From the NCBI GenBank assembly GCA_029641185.1, contig JAPWGK010000013.1:310001-374000 (forward strand): DNA of 64,000 nucleotides, read 5' to 3'. The stretch comes from Pseudofabraea citricarpa. Lineage: Eukaryota; Ascomycota; Leotiomycetes; Helotiales; Dermateaceae. Positions 10,396 through 21,972 of this stretch are shown here, one piece after another; position 1 is the stretch's first letter; every line of letters starts with the position of its first letter. The notes under the pieces were generated by a model, which was not told where the DNA came from, did not search any database, and saw only the letters and a program-made list of their open reading frames with translations. The position numbers were made by a program, and so were the translations under genes.

Positions 10396-11417
10396 ATGGA
10401 CGAGGTTGCCTACGAACAGCGGATGGAGGGTCAGGATGATGCTATGGGCGGCGTTGAGGATTCACACACACCGACACATAGCATGTCTTCGACTCGACAC
10501 AGCCAGTCTCAATCTGCAGATTTCCCCTCTTCACAAGCAAGCTACACTGGCTCACCGAACCCTGAGATCGACCCCAACGCAAGATATCCTACCCCGCCTA
10601 CATCCTTTGCCCCCTCCATCTCCCGGCCCAATTCAGGTCTTTCTGGCAACGGTGGCTATACCCCATACCAGGAACAGAACGCGCGAAGTGCACAAGGCAG
10701 CGAAGCAGGTCGGAATAAAAACAGTGTCGTCATCAAGGTTGGCATGGTGGGAGACGCACAAATCGGCAAGACATCGCTGATGGTAAAGTACGTTGAGGGA
10801 AGTTGGGATGAGGACTATATTCAGACGTTGGGGGTCAACTTTATGGAAAAGACTATTTCGATACGAAACACGGAAATCACATTTTCTATCTGGGATTTGG
10901 GAGGACAGAGGGAGTTTGTGAATATGTTACCACTAGTCTGCAATGATGCTGTGGCTATATTATTCATGTTCGACCTGACACGGAAAAGCACGCTTAATAG
11001 TATCAAGGAGTGGTACAGGCAAGGGCGGGGGTTCAACAAGACTGCGATTCCATTCTTGGTGGGTACAAAGTATGACCATTTTGTCAACTTCCCAAGAGAG
11101 GATCAAGAAGAAATCTCGAATCAGGTTTGTACCCGTCTTTGGCCCATGCTTCAAAATTATATGCTTACATCTGAATAGGCTCGTCGTTTTGCTAAAGCTA
11201 TGCGCGCATCCCTTATCTTCAGCAGCACATCACACAGCATCAACGTGCAAAAGGTGAGGAATTTTACCCTTGGAAATAAACGAGACACAACTAACCTACC
11301 TCTTCATCCATACAGATATTCAAGATTGTTCTCTCCAAAGCCTTCGACCTGAAATGTACCATTCCCGAGATCGAGAACGTAGGCGAGCCTCTCCTCCTGT
11401 ACCAATCCGTCGGTTAG
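10396..11417 (+). CDS. spg1: Septum-promoting Ras-like GTPase (Spg1/Tem1)
   Basis: Three exons (10396-11124, 11179-11253, 11316-11417) encode 301 residues. The GTPase core starts near residue 110: P-loop GDAQIGKT at 119-126, a [11 protein letters not shown] effector region, WDLGGQREF in switch II and GTKYDHF as the guanine-base motif. The C-terminal exons read [11 protein letters not shown] and [12 protein letters not shown], the Spg1/Tem1 pattern. There is no CaaX box, as expected for this subfamily. It triggers the septation-initiation/mitotic-exit cascade at spindle poles. The 110-residue Ser/Pro-rich extension before the core is much longer than in yeasts. The ATG at 10396 is preferred, but a later start cannot be excluded. 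Confidence 0.93.
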
Positions 11418-12725
11418 ATGAAAATGGATCCCGTCCCCGTCTCCGTCCGGCCCAAAGATCCCCTCCCAAGGATGTAATTCTTCTCATTCTCATGTAAGAT
11501 TAAACCAAAGAAAGGGTGCAAGCGAGTTCCAGAGAGCGAGAGCGAGAGCGAGAGAATGAAATACAAGCAAATGAAATGAATATAAAAGAAGTTTTTAATA
11601 CTGTCACCGCACACATACAACGCCTACCAAAACCCGCACTCACACAATTCGCCCACCTTAGCTTAGGTACCCAGCAAATATTTCCTTTGTTCCTGGAGGC
11701 TCGGAGGGTGAAGGAGATCATCACTTCATCTATCCTCCCTATCACACTACAATCACAAATCGCAATCAAAACGCACTACAAACCAAACCACCACACCACC
11801 ACTACCACAGCATATCCTCTCGCAGGATCACATTTCATTTTTCCTTGATATTAAATCAATCAATTCGTCCTTTTTTTTGCCTTTTGCCTTTTCTTTATTT
11901 GTCACTTGCATGGGAGGGAGCGTTGCATGGCAACGGAGAAAAAATTTGCAATTTGTGTGTTTTTCTTTCTGCTCTTCACGTTCTTTCCACTACTACTCAC
12001 TCTCCTTAATCCGTCGTCTTTCTTTTCACTTCTCTCTTCTCTTTTCTGGGCAAACATAGGGGGTCAGGTGGGGTCAGGCTGGTTGGTGGTTTCGGAACTG
12101 GTGCTGGTGCTGGGGAGACTGGTCTGGTTTGGGTTGGGTTGGGGGCGCCATGACTATTTGCTTTGCTTTCTTTTCTCTTATTTTCTTTCGATTCCTCTTT
12201 TGAGTTTTGTCCGCTAGTAAATTGATGCTCAGCTCAACACTGTGTGTCTGTAGTATTGAGTATTGAGTATTGAGCGAGGATGGGTAAGAAGAATAAGAAG
12301 ACGAGGACGAGGACGAGGACGACGATGAGGATGCCGGTCTTAAAGAGAAGAAGAAGAAATTGAATTGAGCCATTTCGCCCACTTCCACTCCCACCTTCAA
12401 CATTTGAGACATGTCTGATAATTTGACACTTCTGTTGTTTCTCTCTCTCTCTCTCTCTTTTGGCGAGAAAGAACTTTTTAGAAGTCTGAAGACACTTATA
12501 ATACCTACCTAACTATGTATGCAAACCGTGATACTACCAAGACCCTAACCTAACCCAAACAAACCAACGTCTCGAAACGAGCGACTGCTAATCCCAATAA
12601 GCATGAACAACCATCGTCCATCCAGCTCTAAACTGATAAATCTATTCCGGCCCGTTCTGCTCACAATACAATTCATTCATTCATTCATTGCTTAAACGTC
12701 CTATCTCCACCCAACCTTGCCGAAT
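11418..12725. other. Spacer between the convergent Spg1 and PLAC8 genes
   Basis: Contains the 3' UTRs of both genes and much low-complexity DNA: GAGCGA repeats around 11535-11555, a (GACGAG)-like run near 12300-12330 and a (CT)n run at about 12440-12459. Open frames here are poly-Ser or poly-Phe translations of these repeats. No gene is supported. Confidence 0.55.
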
Positions 12726-15325
12726 TCAGAAATCCCACCACGACCAACTCTTCCCCTTGCCCTCCTTACGAACCTCAATCTCGCTCTGGCTCTTCCCTCT
12801 CGGGCGTTCGGTTTCCGGCGAGGTCGGCAGAGGACTCATCCTCAGAACCTCCTCGCTCCTCGTGTGCCTCAGTTCGGGCGCGCTACCATTTTTGCTCTCC
12901 CTATCAACCTGTGCACTTTCGTTTCGGCGACTCAGCTTGCGGCCTTCGTCTATAGCGAGACACTGAGCGAGTGCGTGCTGAGCTGTACCTTCAACCGGTT
13001 GAGGCGGCGCACAATCAACGAGTGCGTGCAGTAGTGCGTTCTTCTCGTCAGTCGAGCGCCGCCTTGACATAGTGCCATATGTCGCGGCAAGGTCCGTGGC
13101 GCTTTTGATATCTCTGGAGCTATACTGGCCTGTTGTAGGTTCAATGCTTGCACGTTTCTTTGGAGATTTCGAGGGCTCTTGGGTTAGCGAGAGGAAGCTT
13201 ACGGCGTCCGTGTCAGGCTCATTTGAAGTTGGGCTTTCTGCAGGAGTGTTTAGGTGCCCAGTACTTCTGTTATGTCTCAATTCTGGTTGATATCTTGCAT
13301 GCTTCTTCCCGGCCCAGGTGTTACGGCCTCCAGAAATAGCACGTTCCTTTGTGCGCCAACTGCCTCGAGAGTGCTTGGAGCGGCCACGTGTACTCTGCTC
13401 ATCTTCGATCTCGTTGCCTCGACCTTTTCCTTTAGCCTTGGTATCTGGACTGCTGGTTTTAGCAACAGGCTTCTCACCTGGCTGCTCTGTCTGGGTTTTC
13501 TGGCTCGGGGTACGGTGGCTTGTATTGCTACGAGCTCCACGTGGACAGTTTGGAGGACAGCTTACAAGACGATCCGGTAAATTCGCCGGCGTGAATTTTC
13601 TATTTGAACGTGTAGGATAACTGGCTAGCCGGCGAGAACGCAATGATGGCCGGGACTGAATGTCATTGGAAGCTTGCTGGCCATTTTCAGCATCGTAACA
13701 GTCTGCTAACATATGAAGGTAGTGATTGGCTGAAGCCGAGCCCGCAGCTGAGCTTGCTCGACCCCGTTGTGCGCGAGCCTGTTGCTGATACCTTCTTTCC
13801 TCCTCGTCGAGATAATCAAGCACATTTCCATCAATGGGACAATCTTCAAAGTCATGAATATAAGATAGCTCGGGTACGGTTCTGCCGCGGATAACAGGAT
13901 CTTGACTTAGCGAATGCTGGTAATCGCTGACAGAAGAGGTTGATACAAATGGACGAGCGGCTAATTTGTTTTGGAATCTGCCTCCGACACGGCCTCCATC
14001 TATATTGCAGTCCGCAAGATTATGACTTCTTGAGCGCGGGTCCGTATTTAGACCCTCGAGCTCATCCTCGCCATCAGAGAGGTTATGTGTCGAGGAGGAC
14101 CCAAAAACGAACGAGTTTAGCCTTGTTTGTATAGCTTGGTTCCCATGTTCGTGAGTGGCCACACCAGTGCTGTATGCTGGCACAGCCTTATGGTAACCAC
14201 GACTTGGGCCTGAGGTACCAGTGGGTGTAGTGTTTCTTGACCCTTGATGATTTCGTCCGCGGATCTTGTGATGTCGAATAGGTTTATCAAGATTTACCGT
14301 GCTTGGGGCATGGTGGAGACCGAGTGAGGAGGTTCGATTATTGGGTTTTCCCGGCTTCTGCTTTCGAAGTTTGTTGGGTACAGAGTTGGACCGGTCCTTT
14401 TTAGAATTTTTGTGTAAAGGGAATGACGGGAAGTAGATCGGGTTGTTATTCGACATGTTTTGTCCAAATCGGTGGATTGCAAGTCCTTCGAGATTATTAG
14501 GCTCACTATCAAACCCATTAATATTCGATGCACCTGATTGTCCTGCTTCAGGCTCGGGGGAGATATATCGCATGGGATGGCTTTGCCTTGGGGCAGCTTG
14601 AACCATCTCAATGCTAGGACTGGGGACCTGTTTCGGGTTTGTGCGTAAATGCAAATCGCCCTCTCGAGCTCGTACCTCACGATCATCTTGCATGAGGGCG
14701 CAGGAATTGCAAAATATTGCTGTCGAAAAGTCCTGGCAGAGGGACCCCAATACCTCGTAACGGGAACGAACACGGGTATGCTGAAAAGCAGTGAGTATAC
14801 CTGAAAGTAGGAAAGTTAGTAGTTGAAGATTTTCTTTGCTCTCTCAAAAGCTCACTTACAACTTAGTTGGATAACGGCGAGACCACAAAATGCCCAGCAT
14901 GGCCCATCGCATTTTCTTCTCTTTCCTACAATACGAGCATCCTTGCCCTTAGCCAGTTGATAGAGCCTATACTGAGTCTTGCTGTAAAGCATGCAAGGAC
15001 ACCAAATTCCTTGGCAACATGTACTGCAATCACCTGCTGGCTCAACACAGAACTTGACCATCCAATCATCTCTACCGCTACGTTGCATATGATCGTGTGG
15101 CTCGACAGGACGCTCAAGAGACTGAGTGCTGCTATTCTCAGGGGCCGTAGTTAGATTTGCAGATGAGAGTGGAGCTTTCATGCCCATAGATGGCCGGGGT
15201 GGGATCGAGATAAACGTTGGACGCGAGAGTGATTGACGATGAGCTGGAGGATTACCCTCCTGCCCTTCTTCTTCGAGGCATTCAAGAGAATCAAATCTCT
15301 GATTACGAATCCGTGTGGAAGACAT
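12726..15325 (-). CDS. PLAC8-domain protein with long disordered Cys-motif tail
   Basis: Two exons (15325-14860 and 14800-12726) join in frame to 846 residues. The N-terminal third holds a PLAC8 domain: the exact CCxxxxCPC motif at residues 103-111, CDGPCWAFCGLAVIQL, and after the intron RVRSRYEVLGSLCQDF and FCNSCALMQDDREV. Related plant and animal proteins sit in membranes and affect cell size, cadmium or zinc handling. The remaining ~640 residues are Ser/Arg/Pro/Gln-rich and probably disordered. They carry scattered copies of H-x-[LF]-x-D-C (residues 415-420, 471-476, 518-523 and 747-752; a degenerate HALAQC at 764-769) and two PELRHxRS copies (661-668, 797-804). The intron splits the domain, which confirms the join. 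No function can be given for the tail. Confidence 0.88.
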
Positions 15326-15853
15326 TTGGTAATAATATCCTTCAGAAACCTAGGAGTATTAATCTTTTGAATGACTATGTACATGTTAGCCTAGAAGACT
15401 TACGATATAGACAGAGACAGGCAATATTACGGCCAGCCCGGGGCCCAGCAATTAAAAGTGATGGCGATGTATGTTGAATAAGGAAGAGTCAAGATTACAA
15501 GTCACTGTCAAGTCATTATGGTGCTTGCCGTCTGTAACCCAGGTAAGCGAGGAGCCGGAAAGGAAGCGACGAGTGTTCCATGTCTCACGATATTGTGAGG
15601 CTGCTTTGCCCTCGTTTTTTGATCAGTTCGGGTGAGTTCTGTCAAATTAGCGGATAAAATGGCTTTGATTTGGCTAAAAATGCACTAATGGAAATTCCCA
15701 AAAGTGGGGAATCATAATTCAATACGTGTAGTAACAGCTTTCGCACCTGCAACTTTTGGTTCATTATGTGCTATATCTACATGGACAAAATGAAGCCATC
15801 TGCGTTGTGGTTGTATTATGTAACTATGGCGACAACAAATTATGGCTGACTCA
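15326..15853. promoter_or_regulatory. PLAC8 gene promoter and 3' flank of the mitochondrial protein gene
   Basis: A 528-bp spacer between two tandem minus-strand genes. It should hold the PLAC8 gene promoter on the left and the downstream UTR on the right. No repeat or RNA gene was seen. Confidence 0.5.
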
Positions 15854-16862
15854 TTACTTCTCTTTATCCCCCTGCTACGTAAATATTAGCCTAGCACCGA
15901 TATGGAATAATAATTAAGGCAGAGATAAAATGCTGGGTTTGGTTTGAATGTACATACAGTGGTTTTGGTGGAGTCTACAGTGCCCTTTGTCTTGGAAGTC
16001 TCAGGTGAACCGCCTGGCTTGGTGCTCTTGTCCGATGAATCAGTTATGTCAGTTGAATGCTAAGATTATTAGCACTCAATCTGAATCGTGTAGTTGGTTC
16101 TGCATACCTTAGTATCAGTGTTGGATAGGCCTTCCTGCTTTCCCGATGTATTGTTCTTGCTGCCAGCAGGCTTAGATGAAGCAGGCTACTTTGATCAGTA
16201 CCGAGATAATTTCATTTACAAGGGAAACGGTTACCTTGTCTTCCTCGTCATCGCCTTTCACATCCTCGGCATCACCCTGCTTAATGGCATTATCGCTCTC
16301 GACTCGCTTCTTTGACCCTCCCTTGGAGTCTGGAACGCTTGTTCGTGTGTTGCTATCATCATCTGAGGTATCTGGAGTGTCGGCGCCCTTGTCTTCACTG
16401 TCGGATTCTTCGGACTTGTCACTATCACCATCGTCCTTCTTCTCTTCTGGCTTGTCCTCGGACTTCTCTTCAGGTTTGTCTTCCTCAGGCTTCTCCTCTT
16501 CATCCTTGGATTCTACCTCGTCGTGAGACTCGGCATGGGCCTTTCCGTGCGCATCTCCATGATCGTCATGTCCATGGGCAGAAGTATCTGGGCTGTTTGA
16601 AATGAGGTACCAACACGTTGGGACAGTGACAGCTACAGCTCCAGCAGCCCTACATGACGTAGCGGTTAGAAAATTACCACACTTGAACTCTGCTATAGTA
16701 ATTAATAACTTACCAAACAGCATCACCGCCAGCCTTTGCGTGTTCATGTCCTCCACTTGCATAACCTCTGCGAGCAATGTGGCGCCACAATTGAGGTCGA
16801 GCAGTTGTTGGTCTTGCGGCCCGGAAGCACGATCGCATCGCAGCAGCTCTAGAAAATGCCAT
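15854..16862 (-). CDS. Predicted mitochondrial single-span protein with acidic tail
   Basis: Five exons on the minus strand (16862-16714, 16649-16235, 16185-16108, 16059-15958, 15874-15854) encode 254 residues. Residues 1-35 are Arg/Ala-rich with no acidic residues, a typical matrix presequence (ends near ARRGYAS). A short hydrophobic segment at about 51-67 (AAGAVAVTVPTCWYLIS) should span the inner membrane. It is followed by a His/Asp/Gly patch and a long Lys/Glu/Asp/Ser-rich region, ending GDKEK. The acidic part is low complexity, so homology searches would be masked. I recall similar uncharacterised proteins in other filamentous fungi but no function. The last three small exons rest on splice consensus and an open frame, and are less certain than the first two. 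Confidence 0.75.
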
Positions 16863-17730
16863 TGTGAATTGTTGAGAAGCTGAACAGTGAAGTCCAGATA
16901 TGATACTGAAGGATATTATTAGTGAAAGTTGTGGGAAAAGGTTGACGAACGCTTACTGACTCAATTGAGTGAACAAGATGAGCAGAGGTGGCTGGGAGAA
17001 ATCGGAGAGCTTCGCCGGAATATTCGATACGGACCAAAGGCCAAAGCACGCCAACCTTGGGTGACTTAGGTAATCGGGGCCGGCGTCACATGAAGCTATC
17101 ACGTGCCTCACGTGCCTCACGTGCCTCACGTGCCGTACAGCTGTCCATAACCCAGGAATCTGACGCCTGAGGCACCCCGACACATTTCCCAGGTGGGCAA
17201 GAATTGGAGTGATTCGTCTTGAGTTTGCCCTGTGACCTGACGGCCTACGACGGAAGGGAACGACCTACCTGTAGAAGCCAAGTGCGGCCCCTCCAATTCC
17301 ACTCCTTAGTCTTCTTTTAACTGAGGGGCTCTCCTCCTCCGAGTCAATGCGTCTTCTTACCTCTGTAATCGATCGTACGGTCTGTAAGACACTCCTCAGA
17401 CGTCCAGCAGCTTCAGCATTTCCTTTTTCTATTTCTACGCAACGAAGGTCACTTGTTACAGGCCTTTCACCTTCAACTACCAAATCTCTGCAACGAGCAA
17501 TGTAAGTTTCCATCTACGTTCTTTCTTCCAGTAAGATGAGTTGGCAAGACCACCGAATGTCTACTTATACATGCCTACCACACACCACTCTTCACTACCT
17601 CCAATAACTCGTACTGACCTGAGTCTGCAGCTTTCAAACAACTTCTAGACGACCCCAGATTTCAATTTCCGCAAAACGTCCTACCTCAGCGACTTTAGCT
17701 GTCAGACATTGCTCATACCGACGACACGAG
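16863..17730. promoter_or_regulatory. Divergent promoter of the mitochondrial protein and aminopeptidase genes
   Basis: An 868-bp spacer between two start codons facing apart. It contains the E-box array at 17099-17132 and C/A-rich leader before 17731. No gene is supported; a minus-strand frame at 17265-17513 has no recognisable features. Confidence 0.5.
17099..17132 (+). promoter_or_regulatory. Four tandem CACGTG E-boxes
   Basis: A 9-bp unit reading TCACGTGCC is repeated four times, placing palindromic CACGTG cores at 17100-17105, 17109-17114, 17118-17123 and 17127-17132. CACGTG is the site of Cbf1/Pho4-type bHLH factors in fungi. The array lies 238 bp upstream of the mitochondrial protein gene (minus) and about 600 bp upstream of the aminopeptidase ATG (plus), so it could serve either. 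Exact 9-bp spacing puts neighbouring cores on nearly the same helix face. Confidence 0.7.
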
Positions 17731-20506
17731 ATGTGTAGAATGCATGGAGAAGCTGGGGTGGAGGGAAGTGCTGTAGATGTTACTCACGGGAGAGAAATCT
17801 TGCCTGCGAACGTTGTTCCAAAGCACTACCACCTTACGTTGGAACCCGACTTCGAGAAATTCACATACAAGGGCACAGTAGTTATTGATCTTGATGTTGC
17901 TGAGGATTCCACTTCTATTTCTCTTAATACCTTAGAGTTGGATATTCATAGTACCAAGATCATTTCGGGCTCTCAGACTATCAGGTCAGTTGGTGAAAAT
18001 GCTATAAATCTCGAGGAAATTTCTGACTTGAATTAGTTCTTCCCCTGACGTATCATACAATGAGACTACTCAGACCACCAAAGTCGCTTTCGACAAGAGC
18101 ATCCTACAAGGAAGCAAGGCTCAGCTCGAGATGAAGTTTACAGGCCAACTTAATGACAAGATGGCTGGTTTCTACCGTTCAACCTACAAGAACCCAGATG
18201 GCACTGAAGGTGTTTTGGCCACTACTCAGATGGAACCTACCGACGCCCGAAGAGCATTCCCATGCTTTGACGAACCATCGCTGAAAGCCGAGTTTACTAT
18301 TACTCTGATCGCCGATAAGAAGCTCACCTGTCTGAGCAATATGGATGTTGCTTCGGAGACAGAGGTTCAATCAGAAATCAGTGGTGGCACTAAAAAGGCT
18401 GTCACTTTCAACAGGTCTCCTCTTATGTCAACTTACCTTCTTGCTTTCATCGTTGGCGAACTCAACTACATCGAAACCGACAAGTTCAGACTTCCAGTTA
18501 GGGTTTATGCTCCTCCAAGTTCCAACATTGAGCACGGACGATTCTCTCTTGAACTGGCAGCACGCACTTTGGAATTCTATGAGAAGACCTTCGATAGTAA
18601 ATTTCCTCTACCAAAGATGGATATGGTTGCTATTCCCGATTTTTCTGCTGGTGCTATGGAAAATTGGGGTCTGATTACCTACCGTGTTGTTGATGTCCTG
18701 TTTGACGAAAAGACCAGTGGTGCTTCGACCAAAGAAAGAGTGGCAGAGGTCGTGCAGCACGAGCTTGCCCATCAGTGGTTTGGTAATTTGGTTACCATGG
18801 ACTTTTGGGATGGTCTTTGGCTCAACGAAGGTTTTGCAACATGGATGTCATGGTATTCTTGCAATGTTTTCTACCCAGAGTGGAAAGTATGGCAAAGCTA
18901 TGTTACCGACAACCTCCAGAGTGCCCTCTCATTGGATTCGCTACGCAGCAGTCATCCCATTGAAGTTCCAGTCAAGCGAGCCGACGAGGTCAACCAAATT
19001 TTCGATGCTATCTCATATTCCAAGGGCTCCTGTGTCCTAAGAATGATTTCAAAATATTTAGGAGAGGATGTTTTCATGGAAGGTATTCGTCAGTACTTGA
19101 AAAAACACGCTTTTGGAAACACACAAACTGGAGATCTGTGGGCTGCACTCAGTGCTGCTAGTGGCAAAGATGTCGAGCAGGTTATGGATATTTGGACTAA
19201 ACATGTCGGATACCCTGTTATCTCGGTTACCGAGAACGAATCCGACAATAGCATCCACCTTAAGCAAAATCGATTCTTGCGGACTGCAGACGTAAAGCCC
19301 GAAGAGGATGAAGTTTTGTATCCTGTCTTCCTAGGATTACGTACCAAGGAAGGGATTAATGAGGACCTGGTTTTCTCTAAGCGCGAGGAGAACTTCAAGG
19401 TATCAAACCTCGATTTCTTTAAGCTCAATGCGGACCACAGTGGTATCTATAGAACCTCCTATACACCGGAGCGTCTAGAGAAGCTTGGCCAAGCTGCAAA
19501 GGATGGTCTTCTCAGTGTGGAAGATCGTGCTGGCATGATCGCTGATGCAGGTGCTCTTGCTTCGTCGGGCTATCAGAAGACTTCTGGAGTATTAAATCTA
19601 TTAAAGGGCTTTGATTCCGAGGATAACTTTGTTGTCTGGAACGAGATTCTCACCCGTCTTGGTGCAGTTCAAGGTGCTTGGGTATTTGAGGACCAAAGCG
19701 TCAAGGACGGCCTAGAGACTTTCCAGCGAGAGATCGTGAGCCCCAAGGCACACAAGGCTGGCTGGGAATTCAAGGATACGGACGACCACGTTGAGCAACA
19801 ATTCAAGGCCATGCTTTTTGGCAGTGCTGGTCTGTCTGGTGACAAGACGATCATCAAGGCTGCCAAAGATATGTTTGCCAAGTTTGCAAAGGGTGATGCA
19901 TCTGCTATCCATCCAAACCTTCGTGGAAGTGTCTTCGCCATGGCATTGAAATATGGTGGCAAGGAGGAGGTTGGTTTTTTGTGCTCCGTTTAAAGAAAGG
20001 ATGCTAACCTTCTACAGTATGATACGATTCTGGAGACTTACCGTACATCCAAGAACAGCGATGAGAAAAATACTGCTCTTCGCAGCTTGGGTCGTGCGAA
20101 GGATCCTGAACTCATTCAGCGAACACTCACGCTTCCATTTGGCGGTGAGGTTAAGGAGCAGGATATCTATATGCCAATTGCTTCTTTGAGAACTCACCCA
20201 GAAGGTATCGAAGCTGTCTTCCAATGGATGACTAACAACTGGGATGAATTGGCACGCAGACTACCAGCTGGTCTGTCTATGCTTGGCACGATGGTTTCGA
20301 TCTGCACTTCCAGTTTCACAAGCGAAGCTGGTCTGCAGCGGGTCGAGAAGTTCTTCGAGGGTAGAAGTACGAAGGGATTCGACAAGGGACTCGCACAGAG
20401 TCTTGATGCTATCCGAGCCAAGAGCGCCTGGATTGCACGAGATAGAGATGATGTTAAAGCTTGGGTCGAGGCTAATCAAGGAAAGAGCATTAAAAGCGAG
20501 TTGTGA
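17731..20506 (+). CDS. M1-family zinc aminopeptidase (AAP1/APE2, puromycin-sensitive type)
   Basis: Three exons (17731-17984, 18037-19969, 20018-20506) give 891 residues. It removes N-terminal residues from peptides. The exopeptidase motif GAMEN is at 290-294 and the zinc site HELAH-x18-E at 326-330 with Glu349, so catalysis should be intact. The N-terminal beta domain begins GREILPANVVPKHYHLTLEP, and the C-terminal ERAP1-like helical domain is complete through the last exon. There is no clear signal or mitochondrial leader at this start, so it is probably cytosolic, although S. cerevisiae APE2 makes a longer form. Length matches fungal orthologues. Both introns are short with consensus ends. 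Confidence 0.95.
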
Positions 20507-21260
20507 TTATACATAGCATTGCCGCCTACCTACCCTTTTACGTACGTACCTAGATAATGCTTGCATGGGAGAAGGTCCTGGGCAGTAGATGGATACTTTT
20601 AGAAGAGTATAATTCTACCTAGATAATATCTAGCTCTCTTCTTTACCTTTGAATTATGTTGCTGTGAAAGTGCACACCCTTTTTCTGTGTATATTTGTAG
20701 TAAGTGGAAACAGTGTTTTAGCTGGCTTCTGTTGTGACCTTGCTTGTTTTCTAAGATACTTGAAAGAGGTATAGATGAGTAATCACCGTACAAGATAGAA
20801 ATGAAGATGTATGGTATCTCGTTCATCCGCGAGTGCAGTAGCAAAGAGCAGTACATGTAAGATCTGTGTTTAAGAGATCTGTGTTTAAGGTCATGTGTAC
20901 ACTTGGTAGAGAGATACACATATGATTTTCTTCTTCTGCTGAGGTGGAAAATTTGGGTAGAAGGGGGTTCTTGAATGCGAGAACGCTATATTGCCCTTCT
21001 CTATCTAGATAAGCCATAGCTTGAAGATTGGAATGGCGGAGAAGGCGAGAGAGTGTATTTTAGATGCTTGGGTACCTACTTGAGGCACGCGTCTTGCTAC
21101 TTCACGTGTACAGCACTCCAAACATGGAGATATGAGTGTGTGCGCTTCACTGCTATCAACCTCCTTTTCTTCCAACACCACGACCGCAATTATCACCACC
21201 ATACTTACGAGTATTCACACATCGGTATATTCAGCTACTCACTAGATAAAACCGCCTGCA
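20507..21260. other. Spacer between aminopeptidase and MND1
   Basis: A 754-bp spacer with the aminopeptidase 3' UTR and the MND1 promoter. A 15-bp unit, AGATCTGTGTTTAAG, is tandemly duplicated at 20860-20889. No gene is supported. Confidence 0.5.
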
Positions 21261-21972
21261 ATGGTAATCCAGAGGCCCCAAAATGCGAGAAGACTACTAA
21301 CGCACAAGGCAGCCTCCAAAGAGTCTCCCACCAGCAGCCAAAATGGCCAAGCTGGTCGAGTGGTTCCGAGAGTCGGCAGGCGTGTACAACCTCAAGGAAC
21401 TTGAGAAAGCCTTCGTCACCGTCGCGGGAGTCAGCACGATGCAGACCAAGGAGTACACCCAGAACCTGGTGGACGAGAACCACATTCGGTGCGAGAAGAT
21501 CGGCAGTGGGAACTGGTACTGGTCGTTCGCCTCGGACGCGAAGAAGACCAAGGAGATGGTCATCCGGAACCTGAGGGCTGAGGAGAACAAGCTTACGGCT
21601 GGCATCGCCGAGGTGACGGGCCTGATTGAGGAAGATGCGCGCAAGAGACAAGCGGATGACAGGTTGCTGGAGAATCAGGGTGCGGATAAGAAAGAATTGA
21701 TGGACATGCTGGATCGATGCACTGCAGACATCACACTTCTAGACCAAGAGCTAGCTGCGTATCACGACAATGACCCAGACGAGTATGAACGCAAGGCGGC
21801 AGAGGCAAGAAAGTTCAAAGATAACGCGGAGAGGTGGACGGGCAATATCGAAAACCTTGAAAGCTTTCTCATGACTCTGCTCAATGATAGAATTGCCCTC
21901 GGGGATCTCATGACTAGGATCTGTGGTGATGAGTATGTCCCTGGCGAGGGATTGAAGGAGCTTAAGCCTTGA
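21261..21972 (+). CDS. MND1: Meiotic nuclear division protein 1
   Basis: Exons 21261-21263 and 21313-21972 give 220 residues. The first coding exon is just the ATG. The 49-nt intron starts GTAATC and has a perfect TACTAAC branch site before GCAG. Splicing yields MPPKSLPPAAKMAKLVEWF, the expected Mnd1 N-terminus; starting at the ATG at 21343 would lose part of the winged helix. The helix continues through LKELEKAF and CEKIGSGNWYWSF, followed by a long coiled coil and a C-terminal helix ending RICGDEYVPGEG. Mnd1 pairs with Hop2 and helps Dmc1/Rad51 strand invasion in meiosis. Its presence suggests a sexual cycle, now or recently. Confidence 0.9.

Noticed and set aside
12074..12412. Poly-Ser minus-strand frame downstream of the PLAC8 gene
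   Set aside because: Serines come from a GAC/GAG-type trinucleotide run; no conserved sequence.
21343..21972. MND1 starting at the ATG at 21343
   Set aside because: This drops the conserved PPKSLPPAAK segment that is restored by splicing from the ATG at 21261.
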